A DNA stretch of 6,664 bases from Prevotellaceae bacterium (GCA_031287815.1 JAITSM010000018.1:1-6664); one strand, 5' to 3'; positions 1 to 6,600 are shown, counted from the first letter of the stretch. Program-made: numbers and translations. Notes: generated by a model not told the origin, from the letters alone.

Positions 1-434
1 CAAAGGTCTGTTGGTTTTATGCCATCTTCACCGTACATCCATTGCTCAAAAACAAACGCAGGTTTGCCCATGAACTGCCGAAGGAAGCCGCGCGGATTTT
101 CCATTGCCTAAAATTTCAAATTACCAAAAGTGCGACAATACCAAACAATGTGCATGCAGGAGTGCACCACTTGCATGGCAGCTTCAAAATCGCGGGGACG
201 GCTTCCCTTTGCAAGGCTAAACTCCGTGCAGGGCGGGGCGGCGAGAATGCCATAAATCTTGTCAAATGGTATGCGCTGTTTATCTACGTATAGGCTCCTG
301 CCGTCATGTCCCACCTTTGTGACGTCATGGTGTGGCAAAGTAAGCAAATGTACCTTATACCCCGCATCGCGGTACGGCTTGCTCCACGCTCCGGTACCGC
401 CGCATAAATCCAGTATTATTTTGTCGCTGTTCAT
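1..434 (-). pseudogene. C5-cytosine DNA methyltransferase-like gene, interrupted by an in-frame amber codon and cut by the window edge
   Basis: The predicted product would transfer a methyl group from S-adenosylmethionine to cytosine in DNA. Visible motifs: a SAM-binding motif I-like stretch LDLCGGTGAWS near residues 8-18, and APPCTEFS near residues 65-72, matching motif IV with the Pro-Cys pair holding the catalytic cysteine. After 108 codons the frame meets TAG at 108-110. The same frame then continues without another stop to base 1, reading AMENPRGFLRQF and on to KPTDL, including the ENP of motif VI. The residue at the stop is expected to be Trp (phage relatives, from memory, read FWALENP), so one G-to-A change (plus-strand C to T at 109) explains it. 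The ATG start at 434 overlaps the upstream stop as ATGA, so translation is probably coupled. A second ATG lies at 104-102, two codons after the stop, and could allow reinitiation. The family call is firm; loss of function is inferred. Confidence 0.75.
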
Positions 435-736
435 ATTTTCGGGTCTATTAATCCAACAATGCTGCGGGCCAGCTTGGCCGCATCGCAATCAAATTCGTTT
501 ATCTGTAACAACATGTTAAGCGCATACGCCTGCGCCGGGGAGAATGTGAACCGCAGCCGCTCCGGCAGGAATACGAATCGCCCGGCGTTGCGCCGGTACC
601 ACTCGGCTACCACGTAACGGGCAAGCGTCGTATTGTCCTCCTTACGCGCCGGGCAGATGATTATCTGTTCAACTATCACCTTGAACACCGTTGCTTGGCC
701 GGCTGTGAATGATATCTTAAAGTTTTTCGTTATCAT
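431..736 (-). CDS. hypothetical protein, 101 aa, upstream of the methyltransferase
   Basis: I do not recognise this protein. I start it at the ATG at 736 rather than the in-frame TTG at 754, because GGAA lies about seven bases before the ATG and the shorter form overlaps the upstream gene by only 20 nt. It is a compact, mostly hydrophilic protein with no signal peptide or membrane segment. It has an aromatic, basic central part (AEWYRRNAGRFVFLPERL, near residues 44-61) and a C-terminal part rich in Ala and Leu that is probably helical. Its TGA stop overlaps the methyltransferase ATG as ATGA, which suggests translational coupling and a shared transcript. A role connected with the methyltransferase is possible from position alone; nothing in the sequence shows it. 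Confidence 0.7.
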   Translation of the reverse strand: MITKNFKISFTAGQATVFKVIVEQIIICPARKEDNTTLARYVVAEWYRRNAGRFVFLPERLRFTFSPAQAYALNMLLQINEFDCDAAKLARSIVGLIDPKI

Positions 737-995
737 TTTTAATTCCAAATTCAAAACATAATGAGTTAGCTACGTGATTAAACTCCAAGAAATTTTTATT
801 ATCACCGGTTAGTCGATTAAATAATATTGCAGAGGCGCAAGTCAAGGCATGTATAAAGCATTTCAAATTGGCTCCTTCTCCCATTTCTGACAAAGGAATG
901 TAGTTGCCACATTCGTCATCATCGAACACGCTCGTCAGTTGGCTAAGAATACACATCGTGTATTGCTGTGTCTGTTTAACATCTTTTTCTTTCAT
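717..995 (-). CDS. hypothetical protein, 92 aa, first gene after the internal terminator-like hairpin
   Basis: The product is unrecognised. It is a small soluble protein with five cysteines (residues 15, 29, 46, 53 and 80). They are not spaced as a CxxC zinc site, so metal binding is not supported. An Ala/Leu-rich segment near residues 43-60 is probably a helix, and the C-terminus is charged. The ATG at 995 follows an A/T-only leader containing TTTTAAAATAAA, nearly the same as the leader of the DUF3164 gene. This fits Bacteroidota start regions, which depend on A-rich sequence rather than a strong Shine-Dalgarno. It overlaps the next gene by 20 nt. It is the first gene downstream of the hairpin at 1008-1073, so its expression probably depends on readthrough of that structure. 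Confidence 0.7.
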   Translation of the reverse strand: MKEKDVKQTQQYTMCILSQLTSVFDDDECGNYIPLSEMGEGANLKCFIHALTCASAILFNRLTGDNKNFLEFNHVANSLCFEFGIKNDNEKL

Positions 996-1007
996 ATTTT
1001 TTATTTT

Positions 1008-1073
1008 AAAAAAAAGAGCGCCGGATAACCAATAAAAAGGGGAAATTAATAACTTAACAACACCCCGGCGCCC
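1008..1073 (-). terminator. intrinsic terminator or attenuator-like hairpin inside the early operon
   Basis: On the minus strand GGGCGCCGG (1073-1065) can pair with CCGGCGCTC (1024-1016) over nine positions, eight Watson-Crick and one G-T. Eight consecutive T (1015-1008) follow directly. This is the layout of a Rho-independent terminator just after the 75-aa gene's stop at 1081. The 40-nt A/T-rich loop is unusually long. It contains CCCC (1042-1039), which could compete for the GGGG next to the left arm, so an alternative fold is possible. It sits in the only gap longer than 30 nt within the leftward gene string. No promoter matching TAnnTTTG is visible between it and the next gene. Confidence 0.6.
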
Positions 1074-1080
1074 TTTACAT

Positions 1081-1308
1081 TTATTCTTTATCTTCTTGTA
1101 GCGTATTGGCTACAGAAATAATAATTTCAGCAAGACCTTCATTGGCCTTTGCTGCGCTGTAGATCATCCGTCCTATTTTTTGCGTATCCCCACAACAGTT
1201 TGCAGACACTCTTGTATGTGCTGTAAATAATAGCATAGCTGTATTTACGTCATGCGTATCGACAATTTCGTGAGATGCATCGATTAGTTTTTTAAGTTTT
1301 TCTTCCAT
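1081..1308 (-). CDS. hypothetical protein, 75 aa
   Basis: This small acidic protein is not one I can assign. It is predicted to be largely helical: a charged N-terminal helix (MEEKLKKLIDASHEIVD), a hydrophobic stretch AMLLFTAHT, a CC pair at residues 38-39, and a C-terminal helix ending in acidic residues. No transmembrane segment or known catalytic motif is visible. The ATG at 1308 lies two bases after the TAA of the DUF3164 gene (TAATTATGG), so the two are almost certainly co-translated. It is the last gene before the terminator-like hairpin, which would make it the end of the first transcription unit. Similar short proteins of unknown function are common in Bacteroidota prophages; that comparison is from memory. 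Confidence 0.75.
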   Translation of the reverse strand: MEEKLKKLIDASHEIVDTHDVNTAMLLFTAHTRVSANCCGDTQKIGRMIYSAAKANEGLAEIIISVANTLQEDKE

Positions 1309-1310
1309 AA

Positions 1311-1925
1311 TTATATACTTGAAAAATTTAGATTAATTACTTGGTAAGAGCCGTCCGCATGACGTTCGCTGATGCGGTAATATATCCGGCTTTCCGGTCG
1401 CCGGATACTTTGCTTCAACAATGCGAGGCTTTCTTGGAATAGCGCATCTTTGATTTTATCTTCGTAGCGCAACAGGCTCATCACTTTTTTTGCATCCAGT
1501 TTGCCGCGTGTGGTGGCAAAGGCATCAGTTACCAGTTGCTTCACAAAATCGTGCTTACTCTCCACGTTGGCGTCCAGAAACTCATCAAGTTTTTCTTTAC
1601 ACGCCTTAATAGTTAAGTCGTCGAACTCAATCCGCTCGTTCACGGACACTTCAATTTTAATGCTCCGGTCGAAGTTGTACCAGGTGTAGTTGCCTTTGGT
1701 TTCAGGCGAGGCCTTAAAATCGGCCATCGCGGCGGTAAATACTTCGTCATTCAGGCGCCGGGATAACTCTTTAAATTCTGTTAATTTCTCATTCAGTAAC
1801 CGCGCACGCACCAATAACGTGTGCGCGTGCCGCTCCTTCAACTTGTCGGACTTGTTAATGTACCCGACCGGCACCTTTTCGCCGGCTTCGTTTATCCAAA
1901 ATCCATTTTTAATTTCTTGTTTCAT
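1311..1925 (-). CDS. DUF3164 family protein
   Basis: The 204-aa product matches the pattern I know for DUF3164, a family of unknown biochemical function common in early regions of transposable and other temperate phages. Features: an N-terminal segment with aromatic and glycine residues leading to KVPVGYINKSDKLKERH (about residues 17-33), a long helical part over residues 34-70, the GNYTWYNFDRSIKIEVSVNE strand region near 78-97, then a helical half containing IEFDDLTIKACKEKLDEFL and ending in YYRISERHADGSYQVINL. Length is close to that typical of the family. The ATG at 1925 follows an A/T-only leader with TTTTAAAATAAA. It lies 16 nt after the upstream stop and two bases before the next start. 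A role in phage DNA transposition or replication is suggested only by context. The family assignment is from memory of its sequence pattern. Confidence 0.8.
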   Translation of the reverse strand: MKQEIKNGFWINEAGEKVPVGYINKSDKLKERHAHTLLVRARLLNEKLTEFKELSRRLNDEVFTAAMADFKASPETKGNYTWYNFDRSIKIEVSVNERIEFDDLTIKACKEKLDEFLDANVESKHDFVKQLVTDAFATTRGKLDAKKVMSLLRYEDKIKDALFQESLALLKQSIRRPESRIYYRISERHADGSYQVINLNFSSI

Positions 1926-1941
1926 AATATTTATTTTAAAA

Positions 1942-2250
1942 TTATTGCGATTCTATTTCTTTTATCAACTCTTGCAAAACTTTAATTCTCCGTTGCTTGT
2001 TTTCCAGTTTGAGGGGGTTTCCGAACCATCCGAATACGCCTGAATAGGTGGGAGTATCTAATGGCTTGTACTTTAATAGTTCTGGGAAGTAGAGCAATGC
2101 GGTAATTGTATTGTTCTCCATTACTTTAAATCCATAATCAAACAGCACACCTCTGAGCGTGCTGCATATATATATCAGGGGTCGTGACGGTAAAGTCTCC
2201 ATAGTTTTTCGCAAAATGTTTAACCTTTCGGCTTTCATTAAATACTTCAT
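1942..2250 (-). CDS. hypothetical protein, 102 aa
   Basis: The product is not recognised. I take the ATG at 2250, because the longer alternative begins at TTG (2265) inside the upstream gene. The sequence is A/T-richer than the transposase and encodes a basic N-terminal helix (MKYLMKAERLNILRKTM), a central hydrophobic part with ICSTLRGVLFDYGF, the segment ALLYFPELLKYKP, a Gly/Trp/Phe patch GVFGWFGNP near residues 70-78, and a charged C-terminal helix NKQRRIKVLQELIKEIE. No signal peptide or known active site is visible. The arrangement resembles small Bacteroidota phage proteins in which a WF patch precedes an R-rich terminal helix, but I cannot name a family. The start lies two bases after the amber stop of the upstream gene and overlaps a TGA in that gene's frame. 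Confidence 0.7.
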   Translation of the reverse strand: MKYLMKAERLNILRKTMETLPSRPLIYICSTLRGVLFDYGFKVMENNTITALLYFPELLKYKPLDTPTYSGVFGWFGNPLKLENKQRRIKVLQELIKEIESQ

Positions 2251-2252
2251 AG

Positions 2253-2660
2253 CTATATGTTGCAAATTGTTCGTTTTGCCGCCTTCTGCTTATTTAGAAA
2301 CTCCGCGTAAATAGCTCGCAGTTCCGACAGTGTAATGTCGTTAAACGCCTTGCGCTGAGCCGCGCGGCACGCTATTGCCTTAATGCTGTCCGGTGTGTGC
2401 TGCGTGCCACAGGCGCGCAACCATCCGCCAATGGAGGCCATCACCCGCTTACGCCAGGCGTCCATGTCCGGAGCGTGTGCTGCCAATGTGTTGGCCTTGA
2501 TAAAGCCCTCCATTGTGGACAACATCATGCCAAACTCAGCATCAGACATCGCAGACAGGCTGTCCGTCCGGCTATTCGTAAACTGAAGCACCAGCTCCTC
2601 TTTTTCGTTGTGGGGCATCTGCGCCAACAGCGCGTAAAATTTTCTATAATTCCGCGTCAT
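2253..2660 (-). CDS. GemA/Gp16-like (DUF1018-type) phage protein, tentative
   Basis: This 135-aa, all-helical-looking protein has two parts. The N-terminal part, residues 1-50, holds EELVLQFTNSRTDSLSAMSD followed by an acidic/aromatic helix. The C-terminal part, about residues 65-125, runs through AWRKRVMASIGGWLRACGT to NDITLSELRAIYAEFLNKQK. The pattern of a short Trp/Gly-containing helix, a middle segment with TPDSIKAIACRAA and a closing 'f-n-x-L-t-x-x-E-L' helix recalls the Bacteroidota version of the GemA/Gp16 family, which sits in the Mu early region. The resemblance is by pattern only, so the name is tentative. The ATG overlaps the upstream TGA as ATGA (2660-2657). Its stop is TAG (2255-2253), the only amber used as an apparent terminator here. 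One codon later the frame meets TGA, which overlaps the next gene's ATG. Confidence 0.5.
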   Translation of the reverse strand: MTRNYRKFYALLAQMPHNEKEELVLQFTNSRTDSLSAMSDAEFGMMLSTMEGFIKANTLAAHAPDMDAWRKRVMASIGGWLRACGTQHTPDSIKAIACRAAQRKAFNDITLSELRAIYAEFLNKQKAAKRTICNI

Positions 2661-2947
2661 ATATTACTCTCGTTTGTTTGTTCTTCCAGTTCGCCGCGCC
2701 AATCATTTAACATCACCGCCGCCATACCGTCTTCTGTATAGCCGTTTTTCTTTAAGTCATCAATAATTTCGCAAATGAAATTAAGGTCATTTTTTGTTAA
2801 CGAAATCGCGGACTGATGCATAAACGTAGCGCCAGCTTCAAAGGCTTTACGTTCGGCATTGACTTTGAATTGATTTATTACTGGATATAGGCTATCATCC
2901 GGAGCATCCGGATATCTAAATACTGCTTCTTCTTTAATTGTTTTCAT
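2657..2947 (-). CDS. hypothetical protein, 96 aa
   Basis: The product is unrecognised. I start it at the ATG at 2947 (MKTIKEEAVFRYPDAPDD), because an upstream in-frame ATG at 3028 would run about 60 nt into the ATPase gene, and the chosen start follows an A/T-rich leader like those of its neighbours. The protein is soluble and acidic. It has an N-terminal Pro/Asp-rich segment, a central helix with NAERKAFEAGATFMH, and a second helical part NDLNFICEIIDDLKKNGYTE. It ends in a Glu/Asn-rich tail. No catalytic motif or membrane segment is visible. It lies 17 nt after the ATPase stop and overlaps the next gene by four bases (ATGA), so it belongs to the same operon. Confidence 0.7.
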   Translation of the reverse strand: MKTIKEEAVFRYPDAPDDSLYPVINQFKVNAERKAFEAGATFMHQSAISLTKNDLNFICEIIDDLKKNGYTEDGMAAVMLNDWRGELEEQTNESNI

Positions 2948-2964
2948 ATTCGTTGATTTTTTTA

Positions 2965-3609
2965 TTAATCTGTAATTTTGACCCAATACCTCTCCGCCCC
3001 CTCTGTCCAAATGGTGAATGGGGTGCATTCACCATCTTTATACCGGCTCACCGGCGCCGGTATCCGGTAGCCTTCCACCCACAACTTTACACCCGCGTGG
3101 AAGCGGATAGCGGAAGCGGGCCGGCCCGCCGGGTTCTTGCCATCGGCATGTGAAACGAAAATAAACAGCTTGCGCGGGAACTCGTCCACCAGCGCCTTAG
3201 CTGTATCCTTACTTAACCCGCTGTATTGAATGCTGTCGATAACCACCACGTCCGGCGACTTCTGACCGCTCAGGCGTGCCCGGAGTTCGTCAATGGGTTC
3301 CTTATCCAACAAAACAAACCGCCGCGTCACATCCCGCATCCCCACCGCCTTAATGGCGCTTTGGAACGACAAGGACAGCCCCTCTTCGAGTGAATTATAA
3401 GCTACGCGACCGAAGTTGGCAAGGTACTTGCAAAGCTGCAACGTGAAACGCGTTTTGCCGTTGCCGGAATTTCCCCAAATAAGCCAGCAGCCCGACAGCT
3501 CCGGTGTCCCGAAACTGTCGAACCATGCGCCCGTGAACGGTAGCGCCTTTGGCTTGTATTTTAAAATCTCCGCCACGCTCTTAGCCCTGTTTTGTTGCTT
3601 TACAGCCAT
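2965..3609 (-). CDS. RecA/RadA-like P-loop ATPase
   Basis: This 214-aa protein consists of little more than a RecA-fold ATPase core. Walker A is GNSGNGKT at residues 46-53. A SLEEG motif (73-77) follows the second strand and offers the glutamate expected to activate water in RecA-like enzymes. Walker B is VVVIDS at 121-126. A later FVSHADGKNPAG segment (151-162) resembles the sensor/L2 region of RadA-type proteins. There is no DNA-binding domain beyond a short basic N-terminus (MAVKQQNRAK). It starts 21 nt after muB and is clearly in the transposition operon. A role in loading, recombination or replication on phage DNA is inferred from context. It is not the MuB protein, which is its upstream neighbour, and it is too short and motif-poor for a replicative DnaB helicase. 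Confidence 0.8.
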   Translation of the reverse strand: MAVKQQNRAKSVAEILKYKPKALPFTGAWFDSFGTPELSGCWLIWGNSGNGKTRFTLQLCKYLANFGRVAYNSLEEGLSLSFQSAIKAVGMRDVTRRFVLLDKEPIDELRARLSGQKSPDVVVIDSIQYSGLSKDTAKALVDEFPRKLFIFVSHADGKNPAGRPASAIRFHAGVKLWVEGYRIPAPVSRYKDGECTPFTIWTEGAERYWVKITD

Positions 3610-3630
3610 TCTAATATTGAACGCTCGCTT

Positions 3631-4479
3631 TTACTGTTTACTCATCTTAATCGCGTGTATTTTCCTTCGCACACGCCGCAGGTCACCTTCGCTATCATCT
3701 ATAACCTCTTTAATCAATGCAGCGTCGTCTACACCGTTGGCGCGACACACCGCTGTAATGTCGGCAGCGCCCAGCCCTTTTAGCTCAATGCACTTGCGCC
3801 CTACGCGGCTAAATATTTCGTTGTAACCGCGCTTGTTTAGCCTCACACCACGCTTAAGGAGCTTGTTAAGGTGTGAAGTCGCGCAAAGTATTATAGCACA
3901 ATGCCCTTCAAGGCTATTGTATAGCGGAATAAAAAATTGTAAAACGCTGTCAGTCAATTTATCTCCCTCGTCAATGATGATTATCGGGTTATTCTGTTTT
4001 TTTAGCTCATTCACACACTCGTACATCATATCACCGATGGAATAGCCGCTATAATCGCGGCCCATGGTGCCCAGCAGCTCCTGAAGGAACATTTTTTTGT
4101 TCCAATACTCGGCGCACTGCAACAGGTAGGCGTTCCGGGTGCTGTCGCAGTATCTCCGCAAGGCAAACGTCTTACCCGTCCCGGAATCGCCTGTTATAGC
4201 CATCACCAGCGCATTGTCCTGCGCATCCGTAAGAATGCCCGTCAACAGTTTGTAATCGCGCGTTTCAATAGCCTGCCAGGCATCCGGTTTATACCCGATT
4301 TGCGCCGCGATGGAACGCCACATCTCATCTTTAATGAGCGCCCAGTCGTTGTTCAACACGTGTGAAACAGTCGATGCGCTAACGCCTTTTAATGAATTAG
4401 CCGCCTTGTTTTGCGACCCCTTGTGGTCGCAGTACACTTGCAATTTTTCTGCAATCTGTTTTTTTGTTAAATTGTCCAT
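3631..4479 (-). CDS. MuB-like target-capture AAA ATPase
   Basis: In Mu, the B protein binds target DNA as an ATP-dependent filament, delivers it to the transposase and activates strand transfer. This 282-aa protein fits that role. An N-terminal helix-turn-helix of phage-repressor type is visible at about residues 20-43 (SQNKAANSLKGVSASTVSHV). The AAA core has Walker A GDSGTGKT at 97-104, Walker B IIIIDE at 166-171, a sensor-like CATSH at 199-203, an arginine-finger candidate in FSRVGR (R225 or R228), and a sensor-2-like GDLRRVRRK near 265-273. Domain order and length are as in MuB (312 aa), slightly shorter. It begins 27 nt after the transposase stop, the order A then B seen in Mu. The ATG at 4479 is the only sensible start. 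Confidence 0.9.
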   Translation of the reverse strand: MDNLTKKQIAEKLQVYCDHKGSQNKAANSLKGVSASTVSHVLNNDWALIKDEMWRSIAAQIGYKPDAWQAIETRDYKLLTGILTDAQDNALVMAITGDSGTGKTFALRRYCDSTRNAYLLQCAEYWNKKMFLQELLGTMGRDYSGYSIGDMMYECVNELKKQNNPIIIIDEGDKLTDSVLQFFIPLYNSLEGHCAIILCATSHLNKLLKRGVRLNKRGYNEIFSRVGRKCIELKGLGAADITAVCRANGVDDAALIKEVIDDSEGDLRRVRRKIHAIKMSKQ

Positions 4480-4506
4480 AATTTTGATTTATTGGTTATT
4501 ATTGAA

Positions 4507-6528
4507 TTACATCATGTTATAAATACTTTCCTCTTCCTCTACCTCCTCGCCTGTGCGGGTGATTACCACCGGAACAGCCTCCAAATCTTCGGCAGTGACC
4601 TCTTCCACCTGCTTACGCCGGCGCACGGCATTACGCGCGTCTTTATGCTGTCCGCGGCTGTCCACTAACAATAGCTTTGTGAGCGTGTTGTTCAGCTGTG
4701 GGTTTTCCTCTACCAGCTGCCGAACCGCTTCACCAGCCGCCGCGCGGCGCTCCGTAATGGAAGCTTCCAGCATCCTGTTAAACCGGGTTACTTCCGTCAA
4801 GGCTTCCGCATCCCCATCCTTGCGCTCACGCAGGGCCATCGGTTGCACATATTTCTCACGCAACAGGAAGCGCAGCGTGCCGTCGTCGTTTATTGCCAAC
4901 GCCTCGCTCAGGTTGTCGGGGTCGTAGCGCACCGTCCACTGCACACCGTAATGTTCCCGGAAGCGTATATCGAAACACTCGTAATCGCGCCGGATGCCGT
5001 CAATAGTGGGCTGTATGCCGCTGCTTTGCAGTAAATTCTTTTTCCCGGTACTGGCCCCAAAAAAATACAGATAATCCTCGCCCCGCAGCAGTAGCCGGTC
5101 GGCTTCGGGCATGCTGTTCCACCTCGCAAGGTATTTTTCGCGCTTAATAGCCCGCTCTGCTTCCATTATAATCGTAATTTGTTTCACTAACCCTTCCCGG
5201 TCGGGGAACATGTGCCGGGATTTGTTAAGATGTTCCACATTCGGCTGGCTGTCTTTTTGTGAAGTCACTCCGAAGCCCGACCAGTTAGGCATTATTTGGC
5301 AACGCGTTTTATTCAGATACAGGAAATAGGGCTCCACTATCTTAGCCTTAGCGTTCCGCACGCGGGCGGGGGTGTGCACCCCTGCCATCAGGCTATATAG
5401 CGGGGCCAGCGCTTTGGCGGCATAATGGTCGGTTTGCAACTGGTGCGCCCGGTGCCGTTGTCCAAACAGTTCGGCGGTGTGATTGGCTGCATTTCGGAAC
5501 GCGTCTCGTATCAGTTCCGGCGTTTCGTGGTCGCCAATAGCGTAACCCACCGGGTACTTTTCGCAAGGGTCTAAAACCACTACCACCGTTAACCGGTTAT
5601 GATACGTCGTAACACTGTGGCCATTTTTATCGGTATCTGTCTTTTGGTACAGTAGCTCCACATCCCAGCCGTCGGCTGTCCAAAAGTACAGCGGCGCCGT
5701 TGGTGCGGAACGCTTAGCCTGCATGGCATATCTGTTGCGAAGTGCCGTTTCTCCCCGCCGCCCGGCATACGAGGTCAGATATAGCTTATTACGCCACACC
5801 GCAACCGCCGAAGCCGTGATGGGTTTCCAGCTTAATTTATCTGCAAAAGCATTGTAAAACGCACGTATTTGCTCGTTGTCGAGGTTTCGCGGGTCGCTTA
5901 ACAGTTCCGTCATTACACTTTCTTTTACTTCTGTATCTACCTTAGCGGCGTGTTTGTTCGTGAAATTCTTGTGTACAAACGCCATGTAGCCCTCTGCGTG
6001 GTACCGCTTAATCACATCGCGCATACGTCGCTCTGCTGTTGGTAATGAGTGTGGGAACACGCGACGGTCGAGTTTATTGGCCGAATCCGTTAAAGAAGCC
6101 AATATATTGCGCCTGCCTCCGCCCAAAGAACTCCGCGTTCCACAGCGGTTTTTAAACGCCCTTTCAATGGCATTTAATACCTCTACATTCGCCGTGTATT
6201 CCGCAATGCGTTCCGTCGGCAGGTGCCGCCCGTCGGGCAATAGATAGGAGTTGTAAAAATTCTGAGCCGCCACATCCGGCATAATGCTGTCGGCAAACTG
6301 CAACACACTGCATATATCTTCCGGCTTGCCATGCCGCGCAATAATGGCCTGCTTCCGGCACTCCTTCACTATCGACTGCCAAATGATTTCCACCACCCGG
6401 CCATTGCAGCCGCGATTGGCGGTTTGCAGATAGCCGCGCTTCCGGTCGTTGTCATACATGTTGTACGATAGCCCCGCCGCCTGCCATTCGTCTAATGTAA
6501 TCAGTATGTTATTGCCTTCGCGTCGCAT
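4507..6528 (-). CDS. MuA-family DDE transposase
   Basis: The product would bind the phage ends, nick them and join them to target DNA, driving integration and replicative transposition. At 673 aa it is close to Mu A (663 aa). The N-terminal part (1-230) holds DNA-binding segments, including the basic helical stretch around ERRMRDVIKRYHAEGYMAFV. The RNase H-fold catalytic core spans about 275-460. The first Asp is in FWTADGWD (D286, less likely D289), the second in QLQTDHYA (D367), and the Glu in KAKIVEPYFLYLNK (E399), which aligns with the KPVER motif of Mu. The spacing of 81 and 32 residues is reasonable for the family. A C-terminal domain (about 500-560) resembles the Mu beta-barrel. It is followed by a basic stretch (ARNAVRRRKQ, 631-640) and an acidic tail, the part that in Mu contacts B and ClpX. 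The ATG at 6528 follows an A-rich leader. Confidence 0.93.
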   Translation of the reverse strand: MRREGNNILITLDEWQAAGLSYNMYDNDRKRGYLQTANRGCNGRVVEIIWQSIVKECRKQAIIARHGKPEDICSVLQFADSIMPDVAAQNFYNSYLLPDGRHLPTERIAEYTANVEVLNAIERAFKNRCGTRSSLGGGRRNILASLTDSANKLDRRVFPHSLPTAERRMRDVIKRYHAEGYMAFVHKNFTNKHAAKVDTEVKESVMTELLSDPRNLDNEQIRAFYNAFADKLSWKPITASAVAVWRNKLYLTSYAGRRGETALRNRYAMQAKRSAPTAPLYFWTADGWDVELLYQKTDTDKNGHSVTTYHNRLTVVVVLDPCEKYPVGYAIGDHETPELIRDAFRNAANHTAELFGQRHRAHQLQTDHYAAKALAPLYSLMAGVHTPARVRNAKAKIVEPYFLYLNKTRCQIMPNWSGFGVTSQKDSQPNVEHLNKSRHMFPDREGLVKQITIIMEAERAIKREKYLARWNSMPEADRLLLRGEDYLYFFGASTGKKNLLQSSGIQPTIDGIRRDYECFDIRFREHYGVQWTVRYDPDNLSEALAINDDGTLRFLLREKYVQPMALRERKDGDAEALTEVTRFNRMLEASITERRAAAGEAVRQLVEENPQLNNTLTKLLLVDSRGQHKDARNAVRRRKQVEEVTAEDLEAVPVVITRTGEEVEEEESIYNMM

Positions 6529-6546
6529 TTACTTTTGTTTTTTGTT

Positions 6547-6586
6547 CCCGCCCCGGTCTCGCTCCGGGCGCCGGCCATAACGCCGG
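6547..6586. repeat. GC-rich dyads in the divergent intergenic region
   Basis: Within an otherwise A/T-rich gap two short inverted repeats sit side by side. CCCGG (6552-6556) pairs with CCGGG (6564-6568) across seven bases, and CCGGC (6571-6575) pairs with GCCGG (6582-6586) across six bases. CGCCGG also occurs twice in direct orientation at 6569-6574 and 6581-6586, twelve bases apart. The position, upstream of both muA and the divergent gene, suits operators, transposase-binding sites or a leader hairpin on the muA transcript. The sequence does not decide between these. Confidence 0.4.
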
Positions 6587-6600
6587 TACGGGAAAATGCT

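Noticed and set aside
345..352. CAAATGTA, a minus-strand TACATTTG matching the -7 promoter consensus
   Set aside because: It lies inside the methyltransferase coding sequence, with no gene start suitably placed downstream; most likely chance.
1025..1036. Twelve-base match ATAACCAATAAA at 1025-1036 and, inverted, at 4488-4499
   Set aside because: Both copies are A/T-rich and a few 12-base matches are expected by chance in a window this long.
1690..2043. Plus-strand open frame of 117 codons opposite the DUF3164 gene
   Set aside because: It lies antisense to a gene with a recognisable family and crosses a gene boundary; its product looks like reverse-strand noise with no domain.
2397..2741. 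Plus-strand open frame of 114 codons opposite the GemA-like gene
   Set aside because: Antisense to two overlapping operon genes, rich in His/Arg/Cys as expected from a shadow frame, and without a promoter or leader.
2948..3028. Longer form of the 96-aa protein starting at ATG 3028
   Set aside because: It would overlap the ATPase gene by about 60 nt and add residues unlike the rest; the ATG at 2947 has a normal A-rich leader.
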